DNA from: MED-G105 sp039814575
GTDB lineage: Bacteria; Pseudomonadota; Alphaproteobacteria; Caulobacterales; Parvularculaceae
Assembly (NCBI GenBank): GCA_039814575.1
Contig: JBCCAY010000019.1
Span: 1-64,000 of the forward strand
Direction of reading: 5' to 3'
DNA length: 64,000 nt
Each line of letters opens with the position of its first letter. Position 1 is the stretch's first letter. The notes beneath the pieces were generated by a model, which saw only the letters and a program-made list of their open reading frames with translations, was not told the DNA's origin and did not search any database. Shown in pieces: positions 6,522-14,752 of the stretch. A program made the translations under genes and the position numbers.

Positions 6522-8471
6522 CTATTCGCCGTGGAAAAAATCATAGATGCGGCCGGCGAGCGCTTCGGAGACGCCGTCGACGGCTTCAAGGTCTTGGCGT
6601 TTGGCGCGGGCGACGGCTTTCGCTGAGCCGAAATGGTGGAGAAGGGCGCGTTTGCGCGACGCGCCGACGCCTGGAATATCGTCGAGGGGATTGGCTGAGA
6701 TCGCCTTTTTTCGTTTGGCGCGGTGGGCGCCGATGGCGAAGCGGTGCGCTTCGTCGCGTAAACGCTGTATAAAGAATAAAGCCGGGTCGTTCGGCGGCAG
6801 TAAAAACGCTTCGCGGCCCGGGAGGAAAACTTGCTCGCCTGTCGCGCCGGCGGTGCGGTCGGCGGTTTTGCGGCCTTGGCTGTCTTCCCGCCGGCCTTTG
6901 GCGACGGCGATAAGTTTCGGCCCATCCGTTTCTGGGTCTAGCCCGGCGTCGGCGGCGGCCTCCATCGCGGCGGAGAGTTGCCCCTTGCCGCCGTCGAGAA
7001 TGATGAGGTCGGGCCGCGCCTCGGCGTCTTCTTCCTTGGCGATGCGCGCGAACCGTCGGCTCAAGACCTCGCGCATCATGCCGAAATCATCGCCCGGCGC
7101 GACGTCTTCGGATTTGATATTAAACTTGCGGTACTGATTTTTAACGAAGCCTTCGGGGCCGGCGACAATCATCGCGCCGAGCGCATTCGTGCCTTGGATG
7201 TGGGAGTTATCGAAGACTTCAATGCGCTGGGGCGGCGTTTCCAGCGCCAGCACTTCGGCGAGGCGTTTCATGTTTTTTTGTTGCGTCGCGGATTCCGATA
7301 AACGCCGCCCGAGCGCCTCGCGCGCGTTCAGAAGCGCCGCATTGACGAGGTCGCGCTTTTGGCCGCGCTGGGGGGCGTGCAATTCGATGCGGCGTTCGGC
7401 CCGAAGCGACAGCGCTTCGGCGAGTAGGTCGGCCTGGCTCGGTTCGACGCTCGTCAGCACGAGGCGCGGGGCGATCCGCGAGTCATAAAACTGCGCCATG
7501 AACGCGCCGAGGATCGCCGCTTCCGTTTCGTCGCGGTCATGTTTTGGGAAGAAGGCGTGATTCCCCCAGTTTTGTCCGGCCCGAAAGAAGAAGACTTGAA
7601 TGCACGCCTGGCCGCCGTCTTTGTGGATAGCGAAAATATCCGCCTCCGGAACGCTGTCGGCGTTAATGTCCTGGCTGCCTTGGATATAGGTGAGCGCGCG
7701 GATGCGATCGCGTAAGGACGCGGCGCGTTCGAAGTCGAGGGCTTCGGCGGCGGCTTCCATTTCTTTCGACAAGCGCTTTTGTACGGACCGGTCGCCGGCG
7801 AGGAACGCGCGCGCCTCGTCCACAAGGGCGTTGTACTCCGCAATGGGAACAAGATCGACGCACGGCGCCGCGCAGCGTTTGATCTGGTGCAACAGACAAG
7901 GGCGCGTGCGCGCGTCATAAACGCTGTCCGAGCAAGAGCGTAAGAGAAACGCTTTTTGCAAAGTGTTCAGAGTGCGGTTGACTGCGCCGGCGGAAGCGAA
8001 AGGGCCGTAATAGTCGCCTTTGCGTTTGCGCGCGCCGCGGTGTTTTAAGATTTGCGGCGCTTCATGGTCGGCGGCGATGAGAATATGCGGGAAGGATTTG
8101 TCGTCGCGCAATATAACATTGTAGCGCGGCTTTAATTGCTTGATGAGATTGGCTTCTAGCAACAGCGCTTCGGTCTCGCTCGCCGTGACGACGAACTCCA
8201 TCGCCCGCGTCTCGGAGATCATCCGCATGATGCGGTTGGAGTGTCCGCCGGACTTGGCGTAGCTCGACACCCGGTTTTTTAAGTTCTTGGCTTTGCCCAC
8301 GTAAAGAACGTCGCTGTCCGCGCCGATCATTCGGTAAACGCCGGGTTTACCAGGCAGGCGCGTCACGTGATCGGCGATCAGCGCCGCGCCCGTCGGACCG
8401 GCGTGGGGCGGCCCTGCGTCGGTCGGAGTCGTGGGATCGCTCGTGTCTTTGTCTTGATTTTCCGGCGTCAT
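6522..8471 (-). CDS. uvrC: Excinuclease ABC subunit C
   Basis: UvrC makes the dual incisions on either side of a lesion in nucleotide excision repair, in complex with UvrB and damaged DNA. The 649 residues fit the family. Domains in order: an N-terminal Pro/Asp/Thr-rich tail, the GIY-YIG nuclease (PGVYRM and VLYVGKAKNLKNRV, about 43-67), the UVR helix pair that binds UvrB (EAAAEALDFERAASLRDRI, about 240-258), the RNase H-like second nuclease (EVFDNSHIQG, DLIILDGGKGQL) and C-terminal helix-hairpin-helix repeats (IPGVGASRKRALLHHFG). It is transcribed away from a DUF3592 gene and is not in an obvious operon. Confidence 0.96.
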   Translation of the reverse strand: MTPENQDKDTSDPTTPTDAGPPHAGPTGAALIADHVTRLPGKPGVYRMIGADSDVLYVGKAKNLKNRVSSYAKSGGHSNRIMRMISETRAMEFVVTASETEALLLEANLIKQLKPRYNVILRDDKSFPHILIAADHEAPQILKHRGARKRKGDYYGPFASAGAVNRTLNTLQKAFLLRSCSDSVYDARTRPCLLHQIKRCAAPCVDLVPIAEYNALVDEARAFLAGDRSVQKRLSKEMEAAAEALDFERAASLRDRIRALTYIQGSQDINADSVPEADIFAIHKDGGQACIQVFFFRAGQNWGNHAFFPKHDRDETEAAILGAFMAQFYDSRIAPRLVLTSVEPSQADLLAEALSLRAERRIELHAPQRGQKRDLVNAALLNAREALGRRLSESATQQKNMKRLAEVLALETPPQRIEVFDNSHIQGTNALGAMIVAGPEGFVKNQYRKFNIKSEDVAPGDDFGMMREVLSRRFARIAKEEDAEARPDLIILDGGKGQLSAAMEAAADAGLDPETDGPKLIAVAKGRREDSQGRKTADRTAGATGEQVFLPGREAFLLPPNDPALFFIQRLRDEAHRFAIGAHRAKRKKAISANPLDDIPGVGASRKRALLHHFGSAKAVARAKRQDLEAVDGVSEALAGRIYDFFHGE

Positions 8472-8614
8472 TGGGGTCGCCGCTTAACGGGTCGTTATCA
8501 TCGCTTGCATAGGGTTCGATAGCGCACTTCACGCGCAAGGAAAACACGCCTTAGAGGCGCATCTTGCGGCGGGCGAAGCGCGTAAAAGGGTGCAGTAAGC
8601 GGCGTCTGAGCAGT

Positions 8615-9121
8615 ATGGACGATTTAGCGGAAAATCGAATGAAAGCGGCCTGGGCGGCGTTGCTCTTCGGTCTCGTCTCGCTCGCTGGGCTGTTCGCGGC
8701 GTTCGCCGCCGTGAAGGACTTTTCGTCCGCGCGCGCGAGCGGCAAGTGGGCGCAAACCGCCGGCGTTGTTTTGAGCGCTGACGGCGAGGGCCTGCGCTAC
8801 GCCTATCATTGGCAAGGCCAAAGCCGTGAGGCGCGCCGCGTTTCTTTCTTCACGCGCGGTTACATCGGCTCGCCGCCGCCGACGGCACCAGGCTCGGCGG
8901 TTCCTGTTTATGTTTCTCCGACCGATCCTAATCGCGCTGTTTTAGTGCCGGGCGGCTCAGGGCGGCGTTTCGCCGTTTGGATCGCCTTTAGCGGCGCGAT
9001 CGTCTTTATGGGCGTAGGCGGTTTGACCCGCACTATGCTGGCCTTTGATTTTCCAGAATATGGGCTGGCGCCCGACGCGCCCGTTGAGGACGACGCACCG
9101 GGCGGCCACGTCGCTTATTAA
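8615..9121 (+). CDS. DUF3592 membrane protein
   Basis: A 168-residue protein with two membrane segments (about 13-33 near the N-terminus and about 119-140) enclosing a beta-rich loop. The loop has the DUF3592 pattern: a WAQTAGVVLS strand, a YAYHWQGQ strand and a PVYVSPTDPNRAVL ending. The family's function is not known. A start at the ATG 8615 is preferred over a TTG 51 bases upstream because it places the first helix near the N-terminus. It is divergent from uvrC and converges with the LysR gene 35 bp downstream. Confidence 0.75.
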   Translation: MDDLAENRMKAAWAALLFGLVSLAGLFAAFAAVKDFSSARASGKWAQTAGVVLSADGEGLRYAYHWQGQSREARRVSFFTRGYIGSPPPTAPGSAVPVYVSPTDPNRAVLVPGGSGRRFAVWIAFSGAIVFMGVGGLTRTMLAFDFPEYGLAPDAPVEDDAPGGHVAY

Positions 9122-9156
9122 AGCGGCTTATTGAAAGCATTTGTCGCTAGGCGCGG

Positions 9157-10041
9157 TTAGCGTAATTGCTTTGTTGTCTTAAAACTTTCTGTCAGCTGGT
9201 CGATGAAACGGCGCAGTCGTTGCGGTCGTCCGCGATCGGGGGCGTAGGCGACGCTCAGCGCGAGGCGTGCGCCCTCTAAGCTTGGCGCGAGGCGGATTAA
9301 TCTCCCTGCGTCCAACTCTTGTTCCACAAGCCATTCGGGCAACAATGCAGCGCCCGCGTCTTGCAATACAGCGCGTTTGACGGCCGCGATATTATCCGAT
9401 GACAGCGCAATCGTCGGCCGCCAATGGCGTTCTTGGCCATGGCGATCGTACAAGGTAATTTCGGCGTCATTGTAAGGTGTTAGGGCGACAAAGGGTAATG
9501 AGGCCCATTCCCTCGGCGATGACAGCGCGCCTGGCGCTGCGACGAGATACCGGCGCACCTGCGTTAGGCGGATGATGACGAGCCGATCGTCAAACGCGCC
9601 GCCAATGCGCACCCAGAGATCCGCCTCGCCGCCGATAAGATCGACCATTTCATCCGTAAGCCGCCAATCAATACTGACATTCGGATAGCGCCTGACAAAT
9701 GTCGCCGCTTCATCCATCAATCGCGACTGGCCGAGCCCGACCGGCGCGGCGATTCTCAGCTTTCCACGAGGTTCGTCATCGCTGAGGGCGTCAAGCGCTG
9801 CATCCCACTCGGTCAAAATTTGTCGCGCGGCGACCAATAAACGCGCGCCTTCGTCCGTCAGTGTTAACTGGTGGGTCGTGCGATGGAGCAGTCTTACGCC
9901 GACCAAATCTTCCAGCGTTTTGATGCGGCGGCTGACGCTCGGCTGGCTGACATTCAAACTGCGCGCCGCGCGGCTGAGAGCGCCAGCCTCGGCGACGGTG
10001 GTGAAGGTTTTCAATAAGGATAAGCGGTCTGGCGAAGTCAT
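9157..10041 (-). CDS. LysR-family transcriptional regulator
   Basis: The 294-residue protein has the LysR layout: an N-terminal winged helix-turn-helix (AGALSRAARSLNVSQPSVSRRIKTLE, about 19-44) with the usual GVRLLHRTT follow-on, then a periplasmic-binding-protein-like effector domain (IAAPVGLGQSRL and later strands). The C-terminal form fits the AaeR/DmlR-like group. It reads away from a signal-bearing VOC protein gene, the usual arrangement for a LysR regulator and its target, and the 113 bp between them hold direct and inverted repeats that could be its operator. The effector is unknown. The ATG at 10041 begins at MTSPDRLSLLKTF; a GTG 36 bases earlier is also open. Confidence 0.88.
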   Translation of the reverse strand: MTSPDRLSLLKTFTTVAEAGALSRAARSLNVSQPSVSRRIKTLEDLVGVRLLHRTTHQLTLTDEGARLLVAARQILTEWDAALDALSDDEPRGKLRIAAPVGLGQSRLMDEAATFVRRYPNVSIDWRLTDEMVDLIGGEADLWVRIGGAFDDRLVIIRLTQVRRYLVAAPGALSSPREWASLPFVALTPYNDAEITLYDRHGQERHWRPTIALSSDNIAAVKRAVLQDAGAALLPEWLVEQELDAGRLIRLAPSLEGARLALSVAYAPDRGRPQRLRRFIDQLTESFKTTKQLR

Positions 10042-10154
10042 GCGTATAACGTATAACAAAGATGCATTAAGATGCACTACACGTATTCAAGATTTTTGAT
10101 CATCTTGGTCTGCGTCGGCTCCGGTCGGGAGCTTTTAATTCGGAGATCAATCCC
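10042..10154. promoter_or_regulatory. Divergent LysR/VOC control region
   Basis: Three repeat types are packed here: GTATAAC twice in tandem (10044-10057), GATGCATTAA/GATGCACTAC as adjacent direct repeats (10061-10080), and the inverted repeat CAAGAT (10088-10093) with ATCTTG (10102-10107). The last fits the T-N11-A style of LysR operators. The promoters of both genes must lie here. Confidence 0.5.
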
Positions 10155-10778
10155 ATGATGAACAACAACGTCCCTTCCAAAGATAGTGCTGCAGTACGCC
10201 GCATTGCGGGTCGACAGCCGCGCCGGCGCGCCTTTTTCTTGGCTCTCGCGGCGTCGCTTGCCTCTGGATTAATGACGGCGTCAGCGGCGGGCGGCGGCGA
10301 GGCGTCGCTTGTGCGTGAAACGCATAACGACCAGGCCGCGCAAGCGCCCGCGATGGCGTTCGATCATATGTCGATCAATGTCGCGGACTTTGAAGCGGCG
10401 CTCGACTGGTATCAGGAAAAACTAGGCTTCAAACTTGATGTCGCTTGGCGCGTCGCCGCTCTCGATGGCAAGCAGCTGGCTTACCTCTCCTTGGGCGATA
10501 CGGTGATCGAACTCGTAGCGGCTGACGCCGGAGGGATCGGTTTGCCTGCGCCAACAGATTTTGCGGATCATTTTGGTCGCACGGGATATGGCCATTTGTG
10601 TTTCAGCGTCGATAGCGTTGATGCTGTGTTAGCCGAGCTACAGGCGCGCGGCGTACCGACATTTGTCCGTGCTGAGACGTATGCGCTTGATGGTACGCCT
10701 TATGAGCGGCGTGTCGGTTTCATTAAAGACCCCGAAGGCAATGTCATTGAGTTCGCTGAAAAGCTCCGTCTGCGATAG
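10155..10778 (+). CDS. Exported VOC/glyoxalase-like protein
   Basis: A 207-residue protein. The first 45 residues carry RRRAFFLALAASLASGL, a twin-arginine-like or Sec signal ending near ASAAGG. The rest is one vicinal-oxygen-chelate domain: DHMSINVADFEAALDWYQEKLGF, a VIELVAAD strand, GYGHLCFSV and VGFIKDPEGNVIEFAE. Histidines in DHM and GHL and glutamates in VIEL and VIEF fit the metal-ligand positions of glyoxalase/dioxygenase folds. Export is unusual for this superfamily. The substrate cannot be read from sequence. Its promoter region is shared with the LysR gene, which probably controls it. GGAG lies nine bases before the ATG. Confidence 0.8.
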   Translation: MMNNNVPSKDSAAVRRIAGRQPRRRAFFLALAASLASGLMTASAAGGGEASLVRETHNDQAAQAPAMAFDHMSINVADFEAALDWYQEKLGFKLDVAWRVAALDGKQLAYLSLGDTVIELVAADAGGIGLPAPTDFADHFGRTGYGHLCFSVDSVDAVLAELQARGVPTFVRAETYALDGTPYERRVGFIKDPEGNVIEFAEKLRLR

Positions 10779-10799
10779 GTGTCTCAGGCGGCTCTTCCG

Positions 10800-11180
10800 T
10801 TAAGGACGGTAGGTCGCGCGTTCGCCGAGGGTCGGACGTGCGACTTCAATGCGGGCGAGCGCTGGTAAATCCTTGGACAGTGCGTCGAATATCCATTGTG
10901 CGATCACTTCAAGCGTCGGCGTTTCAAGACCTTCGATTTCATTTAATAGTCGATGATCGAGAGCGTCCCTGGTCTTATCGCAAGCCGCGCGGACGGCGGC
11001 GATGTCGGTCACCCAGCCATCCTTCGTCAGCGATTCTGCGGACAAAATGACGGTCGCGACAAAAGAATGTCCGTGCACGCGCGAATAGGCGTGAACGCCA
11101 GGTTCTTGCGCCTGTGCTGGGCTTGATTGGGCCAAATCATGGGCCGCTTCAAAGTTGAACGTATAGCTGAGTTCGTACAT
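10800..11180 (-). CDS. PTPS/QueD-family protein lacking the catalytic Cys and Glu
   Basis: The 126-residue protein has the fold marks of 6-pyruvoyl-tetrahydropterin synthase/QueD: zinc ligands His14 (EAAH) and His36/His38 (VHGHSF), and the Asp75-His76 pair in LDHRLLN. The catalytic cysteine, which normally stands four residues before the HGH motif, is Tyr32 here, and no Glu replaces it as in PTPS-III types. The C-terminal catalytic Glu of the usual VWET motif aligns with Arg115 (VARPT). So zinc and pterin binding may persist while canonical chemistry is doubtful. It is the last gene of a run with a FolB-like aldolase and a PTR1/FolM-like reductase, which suggests a reduced-pterin role rather than queuosine. 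Confidence 0.8.
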   Translation of the reverse strand: MYELSYTFNFEAAHDLAQSSPAQAQEPGVHAYSRVHGHSFVATVILSAESLTKDGWVTDIAAVRAACDKTRDALDHRLLNEIEGLETPTLEVIAQWIFDALSKDLPALARIEVARPTLGERATYRP

Positions 11181-11258
11181 GCCAGGTTCAGGGTTCGCCC
11201 GCCGCTGTTATTCGCGCCTTTTGTTCGTTGGGCTTCGGTTGTGCTTTGCGTGGGCGGA

Positions 11259-11663
11259 TCAGAGGCGTTCGCGCGTGATTTCGACGCCGGCGCCGGCGGC
11301 GCCGTCGACCGCAGTAGTCTTCTCAATGCGCACGGTGACGGTTTTCACCATGGTGTTGGCGAGCGCCATTTCCGCTATACGCTCGGCGAGCGTCTCCACG
11401 AGCTTGATATGCCCCTTTTTCAGAATGGCGCGGATGTCCTGCGACATTCTGTCATAGCAGACGATGTCGTCGAGCTCTTCAGAAGCGGGGTTTTCCGGCA
11501 CGCTGACATCGAGGCTCAAATCGATGATGATCGGCTGGTGCACGCCGACTTCGTGGTCATAGGCGCCGATCTCCGCCTGCAGGGCGAGGCCTTTTAAGAA
11601 GACGGTGCGCCGGGTTTCCACCGACGGGGGCGCTTTGAGGGGCGTATCGTTCTTGGTCAACAT
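11259..11663 (-). CDS. folB: Dihydroneopterin aldolase/epimerase family protein
   Basis: FolB cleaves 7,8-dihydroneopterin to 6-hydroxymethyl-dihydropterin in folate synthesis; its paralogue FolX epimerises dihydroneopterin triphosphate. This 134-residue protein has the family core: the IGAYDHEVGVHQP segment containing the pterin-binding Glu, an ETLAERIAEMAL helix, and VTVRIEKTTAV with the catalytic Lys. A 20-residue N-terminal tail is longer than usual. Sequence alone does not separate FolB from FolX, and the FolM-like neighbour makes FolX possible. The ATG at 11663 is chosen because an AAGAG site precedes it; one 24 bases upstream has none. It sits between the reductase and PTPS genes on the same strand. 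Confidence 0.85.
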   Translation of the reverse strand: MLTKNDTPLKAPPSVETRRTVFLKGLALQAEIGAYDHEVGVHQPIIIDLSLDVSVPENPASEELDDIVCYDRMSQDIRAILKKGHIKLVETLAERIAEMALANTMVKTVTVRIEKTTAVDGAAGAGVEITRERL

Positions 11664-11774
11664 TTGGGGCTCTTTTCGCATCGCCATGGCCGAGCTGTAA
11701 TCAGGCCTTGATAGGGCCGTAAACGCATCGCCGAGCCGGCGTGGTGTTTCAAAAAACGCGCCATAGCGCGTATT

Positions 11775-12563
11775 TCACTCTTTGACGAGAGCGTCCGGCG
11801 TTTCCCAGCCAAGATGTTGTCCGCCATCGACGGCGATCATCTGCCCGGTGACCGGCGTTGCGCCGATAAGATAGCGCATCGCCGCGACGATATCGTCCGG
11901 TGTCGCGCCGCGGCCCATAATGGTCGCAGCGTTTTGCGCCTGCCAATCTTCTTCCGATTGCCGCGGGTTGCGCAAAGTGGGGCCGGGCCCAATAGCGTTC
12001 ACCCGAACGCCCCGCGGCGCAAGCGCTTGCGCCATCGTCTTGGTCGCGGAATGGAGCGCAGCTTTTGAAAGAGTATAAGAAAAAAACTGCGGCGTCAGTT
12101 TCAGCGCGCGTTGGTCAATGAGGTGGATGATGAGCGCGTCCCGGCCGGCCGAGGCCTCGCTTTGGGCTTGCGCGGCGAATTTCTGCGACAAGAGAATGGG
12201 CGCGCGCAAGTTCGTGTTCAGATGCGCGTCCCAGCTTGCCCGCGTCATCGACTGTATTTCGTCATTCTCGAATAGCGACGCTGAATTAATCAGAAGGCTG
12301 AGCGGTCTGCCCAATGCTTTTGCAGCGGCGTCGACAAGGCCGGCTGTCGCCGTCTCGTCTGAGAGGTCGGCGCTGATCGCCGCGGCGCGCCCGCCTTGGC
12401 TTTTAATGGATGCGACGACATCGTCGGCGTCTTTGCGAGACGTGTTGTAATGAACGGCGACATCAAATCCGTCCGCGCCGAGGGCGAGGGCCATGGCGCG
12501 GCCCAGCCTTTTGCCGGCGCCGGTTACAAGCGCTGCGCGTGCGATTTTATTCGTGGACGTCAT
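11775..12563 (-). CDS. PTR1/FolM-like pteridine reductase (SDR)
   Basis: A 262-residue short-chain dehydrogenase. The nucleotide motif is TGAGKRLG rather than the classical TGxxxGIG, and the active site has Asp (HLIDQRA) in place of the usual Ser, followed by YTLSK. This Arg-type glycine motif plus Asp-Tyr-Lys triad is characteristic of pteridine reductase PTR1 and E. coli FolM. NSASLFEND is the matching NNAS-type motif. The likely reaction is NADPH reduction of dihydropterin or dihydrofolate to the tetrahydro form. It follows the antiporter gene by 10 bp and precedes the FolB- and PTPS-like genes, giving a pterin-centred operon. Confidence 0.85.
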   Translation of the reverse strand: MTSTNKIARAALVTGAGKRLGRAMALALGADGFDVAVHYNTSRKDADDVVASIKSQGGRAAAISADLSDETATAGLVDAAAKALGRPLSLLINSASLFENDEIQSMTRASWDAHLNTNLRAPILLSQKFAAQAQSEASAGRDALIIHLIDQRALKLTPQFFSYTLSKAALHSATKTMAQALAPRGVRVNAIGPGPTLRNPRQSEEDWQAQNAATIMGRGATPDDIVAAMRYLIGATPVTGQMIAVDGGQHLGWETPDALVKE

Positions 12564-12573
12564 TCGGCGAAGT

Positions 12574-13524
12574 TCACAGGCTTTGGGCGATGAGCAAGAT
12601 AAAGACCGCGTAAGCGAGGGTCATCGCAACGCCACTCACCCGCGTGATGTCGCGCCTGGCGAAAACATAGCCGGCGAGAAGCAATGTCGCCGCGCCCATG
12701 ATTGGTAGGTCGAGCGATAGAGAAGAGGCGTCGAAGCGCGCGCCGCCCGCAATGCCGGCCGCTCCGCCGACGGCCAGAATATTGAAAATGTTCGAGCCGA
12801 CAATATTGCCGATGGCGACGTCGGATTTGCGATGAACGGCTGCGGCGGCGACGGTCGCAAGCTCCGGCAGGGACGTGCCGAAGGCGATAATGGTAAGGCC
12901 GATCACCTCGTCGCGGACGCCAAGATCAGCGGCTAAAAATGCGCCATACTTCACCAATAGATGCGCGCCGAGGGGCAGGCCGATCAGGCCGAACAGTAGA
13001 AACAGAATAGTGCGGATTGATAATCCGCCGTCACCGTATTCTTCCACATCGTCGAGCATGGCGTCGTCGCCGGCGGTGAGGGCGCGATACCCTGTATAAG
13101 AGATGTAGGCGACGATCCCGACAAACAATCCGTATCCGGCAAGGCGACTGACTTCGCCGAGGCTATAGGCGATTCCCATAAAGACGGCGGTTGCGATGAG
13201 AAGAAAGGCCCCGTGCCGTCTGAGGCCTTCGACGTGCGTCGACATCGGATAGATGAGCGCCGGCAGTCCGATCACCAATAACACATTGGCGATGTTGGAG
13301 CCGATAATGTTGCCGAGCGCGATGCCGTCGCTGTTGTTGAGCACTGCTTGGATGGCGACAACGAGTTCCGGCGCTGATGTGCCGAATGCGACAATCGTCA
13401 GGCTGACAAGGAGTGCCGGAATATTCAATGCGCGCGCCATTGCGACGGCCCCGCGCACAAGAATGTCGCCCGACGCCAGTAAGACGACGAGGCCGATCGT
13501 AATGTAGATGATTGCTTCCAGCAT
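12574..13524 (-). CDS. Calcium/sodium antiporter (CaCA family, YrbG-like)
   Basis: The 316-residue inner-membrane protein shows the two inverted alpha-repeats of cation/Ca2+ exchangers: GTSAPELV with GNIIGSNIAN in the first half and GTSLPEL with GNIVGSNIFN in the second, the acidic residues of GTSxPEL being ion ligands. About ten membrane segments are visible, with an acidic cytoplasmic loop in the middle (DDAMLDDVEEYGDGG). It probably exchanges Ca2+ for Na+ or H+. It is the first gene of the minus-strand run that continues into the pterin genes, with only 10 bp to the next start. Confidence 0.92.
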   Translation of the reverse strand: MLEAIIYITIGLVVLLASGDILVRGAVAMARALNIPALLVSLTIVAFGTSAPELVVAIQAVLNNSDGIALGNIIGSNIANVLLVIGLPALIYPMSTHVEGLRRHGAFLLIATAVFMGIAYSLGEVSRLAGYGLFVGIVAYISYTGYRALTAGDDAMLDDVEEYGDGGLSIRTILFLLFGLIGLPLGAHLLVKYGAFLAADLGVRDEVIGLTIIAFGTSLPELATVAAAAVHRKSDVAIGNIVGSNIFNILAVGGAAGIAGGARFDASSLSLDLPIMGAATLLLAGYVFARRDITRVSGVAMTLAYAVFILLIAQSL

Positions 13525-13696
13525 TGTGAGCAGGCGCTTTCAAAACAAGAGGGGAGGGCGCCGCTCGTGGCCTTTGGTTAGGCGGACCGGCGGCGGAGAA
13601 ACGAAAGCGCGAGGGGCGGCGTCGCAGTCTTTGACTGGATGCGCCGGAAATTATGTTGCCGGTCGCCCGTCAGCGCCCCCCGAGCGACTGGGGACG

Positions 13697-13777
13697 CTAA
13701 TCAATGCGCCCTTTTTCGACGAAATTAAGGACAGCGAATAAGACAATGAAGCAGATGATCGGCAAGAGCGTTTGCAT
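13697..13777 (-). CDS. 26-residue single-pass membrane micropeptide
   Basis: A short frame of 26 codons plus stop. The peptide starts MQTLLP, is hydrophobic through about residue 20 (ICFIVLFAVLNFV), and ends with the charged EKGRID. It has an AGAGGA ribosome-binding site nine bases before the ATG and a promoter-like pair 50-80 bases upstream, both in the right direction. Small single-helix proteins with such charged tails are often missed by annotation. No function can be stated. It lies 172 bp upstream of the antiporter start on the same strand, so it could be co-transcribed. Confidence 0.6.
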   Translation of the reverse strand: MQTLLPIICFIVLFAVLNFVEKGRID

Positions 13778-13828
13778 GGCGGAAAATCCTCTGAAACCGC
13801 GCTTATGCTGCGCGTCAATCCGGGCGGA

Positions 13829-13857
13829 TATATAAGCCTGCCGCACGCCCACGTCAC
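13829..13857 (-). promoter_or_regulatory. Sigma-70-type promoter of the 26-residue peptide gene
   Basis: On the minus strand GTGACG (13857-13852) and TATATA (13834-13829) are separated by exactly 17 bases, close to the alphaproteobacterial housekeeping pattern. The 5' leader to the ATG at 13777 would be about 45 bases. Confidence 0.55.
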
Positions 13858-13924
13858 CCCCGGCGCGTCACCCTCTGCGCGCCGCGCAAACGGCGGCTAA
13901 GCGCTCCTCGAGCGATTATGCTTT

Positions 13925-13978
13925 CCAATCCCTAAAATCGCCCAAAAAAATCCCTCTAAAATCCCTTTAAAATCCGGA
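13925..13978. repeat. Imperfect AAATCCCT repeats
   Basis: About 50 bp upstream of the PAS gene holds four spaced copies or near-copies of AATCCCTnTAA/AAATCC in an AT-rich stretch. They may be regulator sites or slipped-strand duplications. Confidence 0.4.
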
Positions 13979-14068
13979 CGTTCGCCTCAATCGGCGGGTG
14001 ATGTTGAAGCGTTAGGGTCAATTTATCGCTTTTCCGCCCGATCATATTTTGGGGACTAAAGACCGGCC

Positions 14069-14575
14069 ATGACTGATATCGCCGCCCTATTCAATCCGAT
14101 TTCGACGCCCGTCGGCGCCGATCGACGCCTTATCAACCGTTTTTCAACCGCTTGGGTGCGGGCTTCACGGGGGCAGTTCCCGAGTTGGAGCGAAATGCGC
14201 GGGATTGATCTCGGATCCGATTGGAACTGGGTGTTCGTCGTCGATTTGGCGAAAAGCAATGGATTTCCGCACTTTAGCTACCTTGGCTCACAGCTTTCGC
14301 GGCTCGCCGACGTCTATCTCGTTGGTGGATCGGAATGGACCGTATCCATTCTCGATCGCGCCACAGACGAGATTAACGCCGCCGTGGCGGAGGAAGGACC
14401 GCATTTGGTCGAAGATTCTTTGACCTTGTGTGACGGCCGGCCGCTGCAGTTTCGCTGCATGACGGCGCCGCTCGCCGAAGACGGCCTTTTCATAACGCAA
14501 GTCGCTGGCGTCGTTAGCGGCCGTCTGACGTCTTATGACGACACGGTTTACACGGCCGTGAACGATCTCATCTAA
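14069..14575 (+). CDS. PAS-domain protein (PAS_5-like)
   Basis: The 168-residue protein has the layout of the small alphaproteobacterial PAS proteins. After a short leader comes a conserved DRRLINRFSTAWVRASRGQFPSWSEM segment, then WVFVVDL and FSYLGSQLSRLADVYL, and two late strands (LQFRCMTAPLAED and FITQVAGVVSG). There is no output domain, so it may act as a small-molecule or redox sensor for another protein. Ligand and partner are unknown. It stands alone on the plus strand, 290 bp from the nearest left gene, with AAATCCCT repeats upstream. The assignment to PAS_5 is from memory of the family pattern. Confidence 0.65.
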   Translation: MTDIAALFNPISTPVGADRRLINRFSTAWVRASRGQFPSWSEMRGIDLGSDWNWVFVVDLAKSNGFPHFSYLGSQLSRLADVYLVGGSEWTVSILDRATDEINAAVAEEGPHLVEDSLTLCDGRPLQFRCMTAPLAEDGLFITQVAGVVSGRLTSYDDTVYTAVNDLI

Positions 14576-14752
14576 CCGCGCCGCGTCATCCGATCTCCCC
14601 ATCGGCATAAAATGTGAATTTTGCAGGGCGCGCGAAACGCTCATCGCCCCTTGCGGGGCTCGGCGCGCCTCGTCTAGGGTCTTGCCCGCGCTTATGGGCG
14701 GCCATTTCGGCCGTCTGTTGAGCGCGTACTGGGGTTTGGGTAGGAACTTCGT

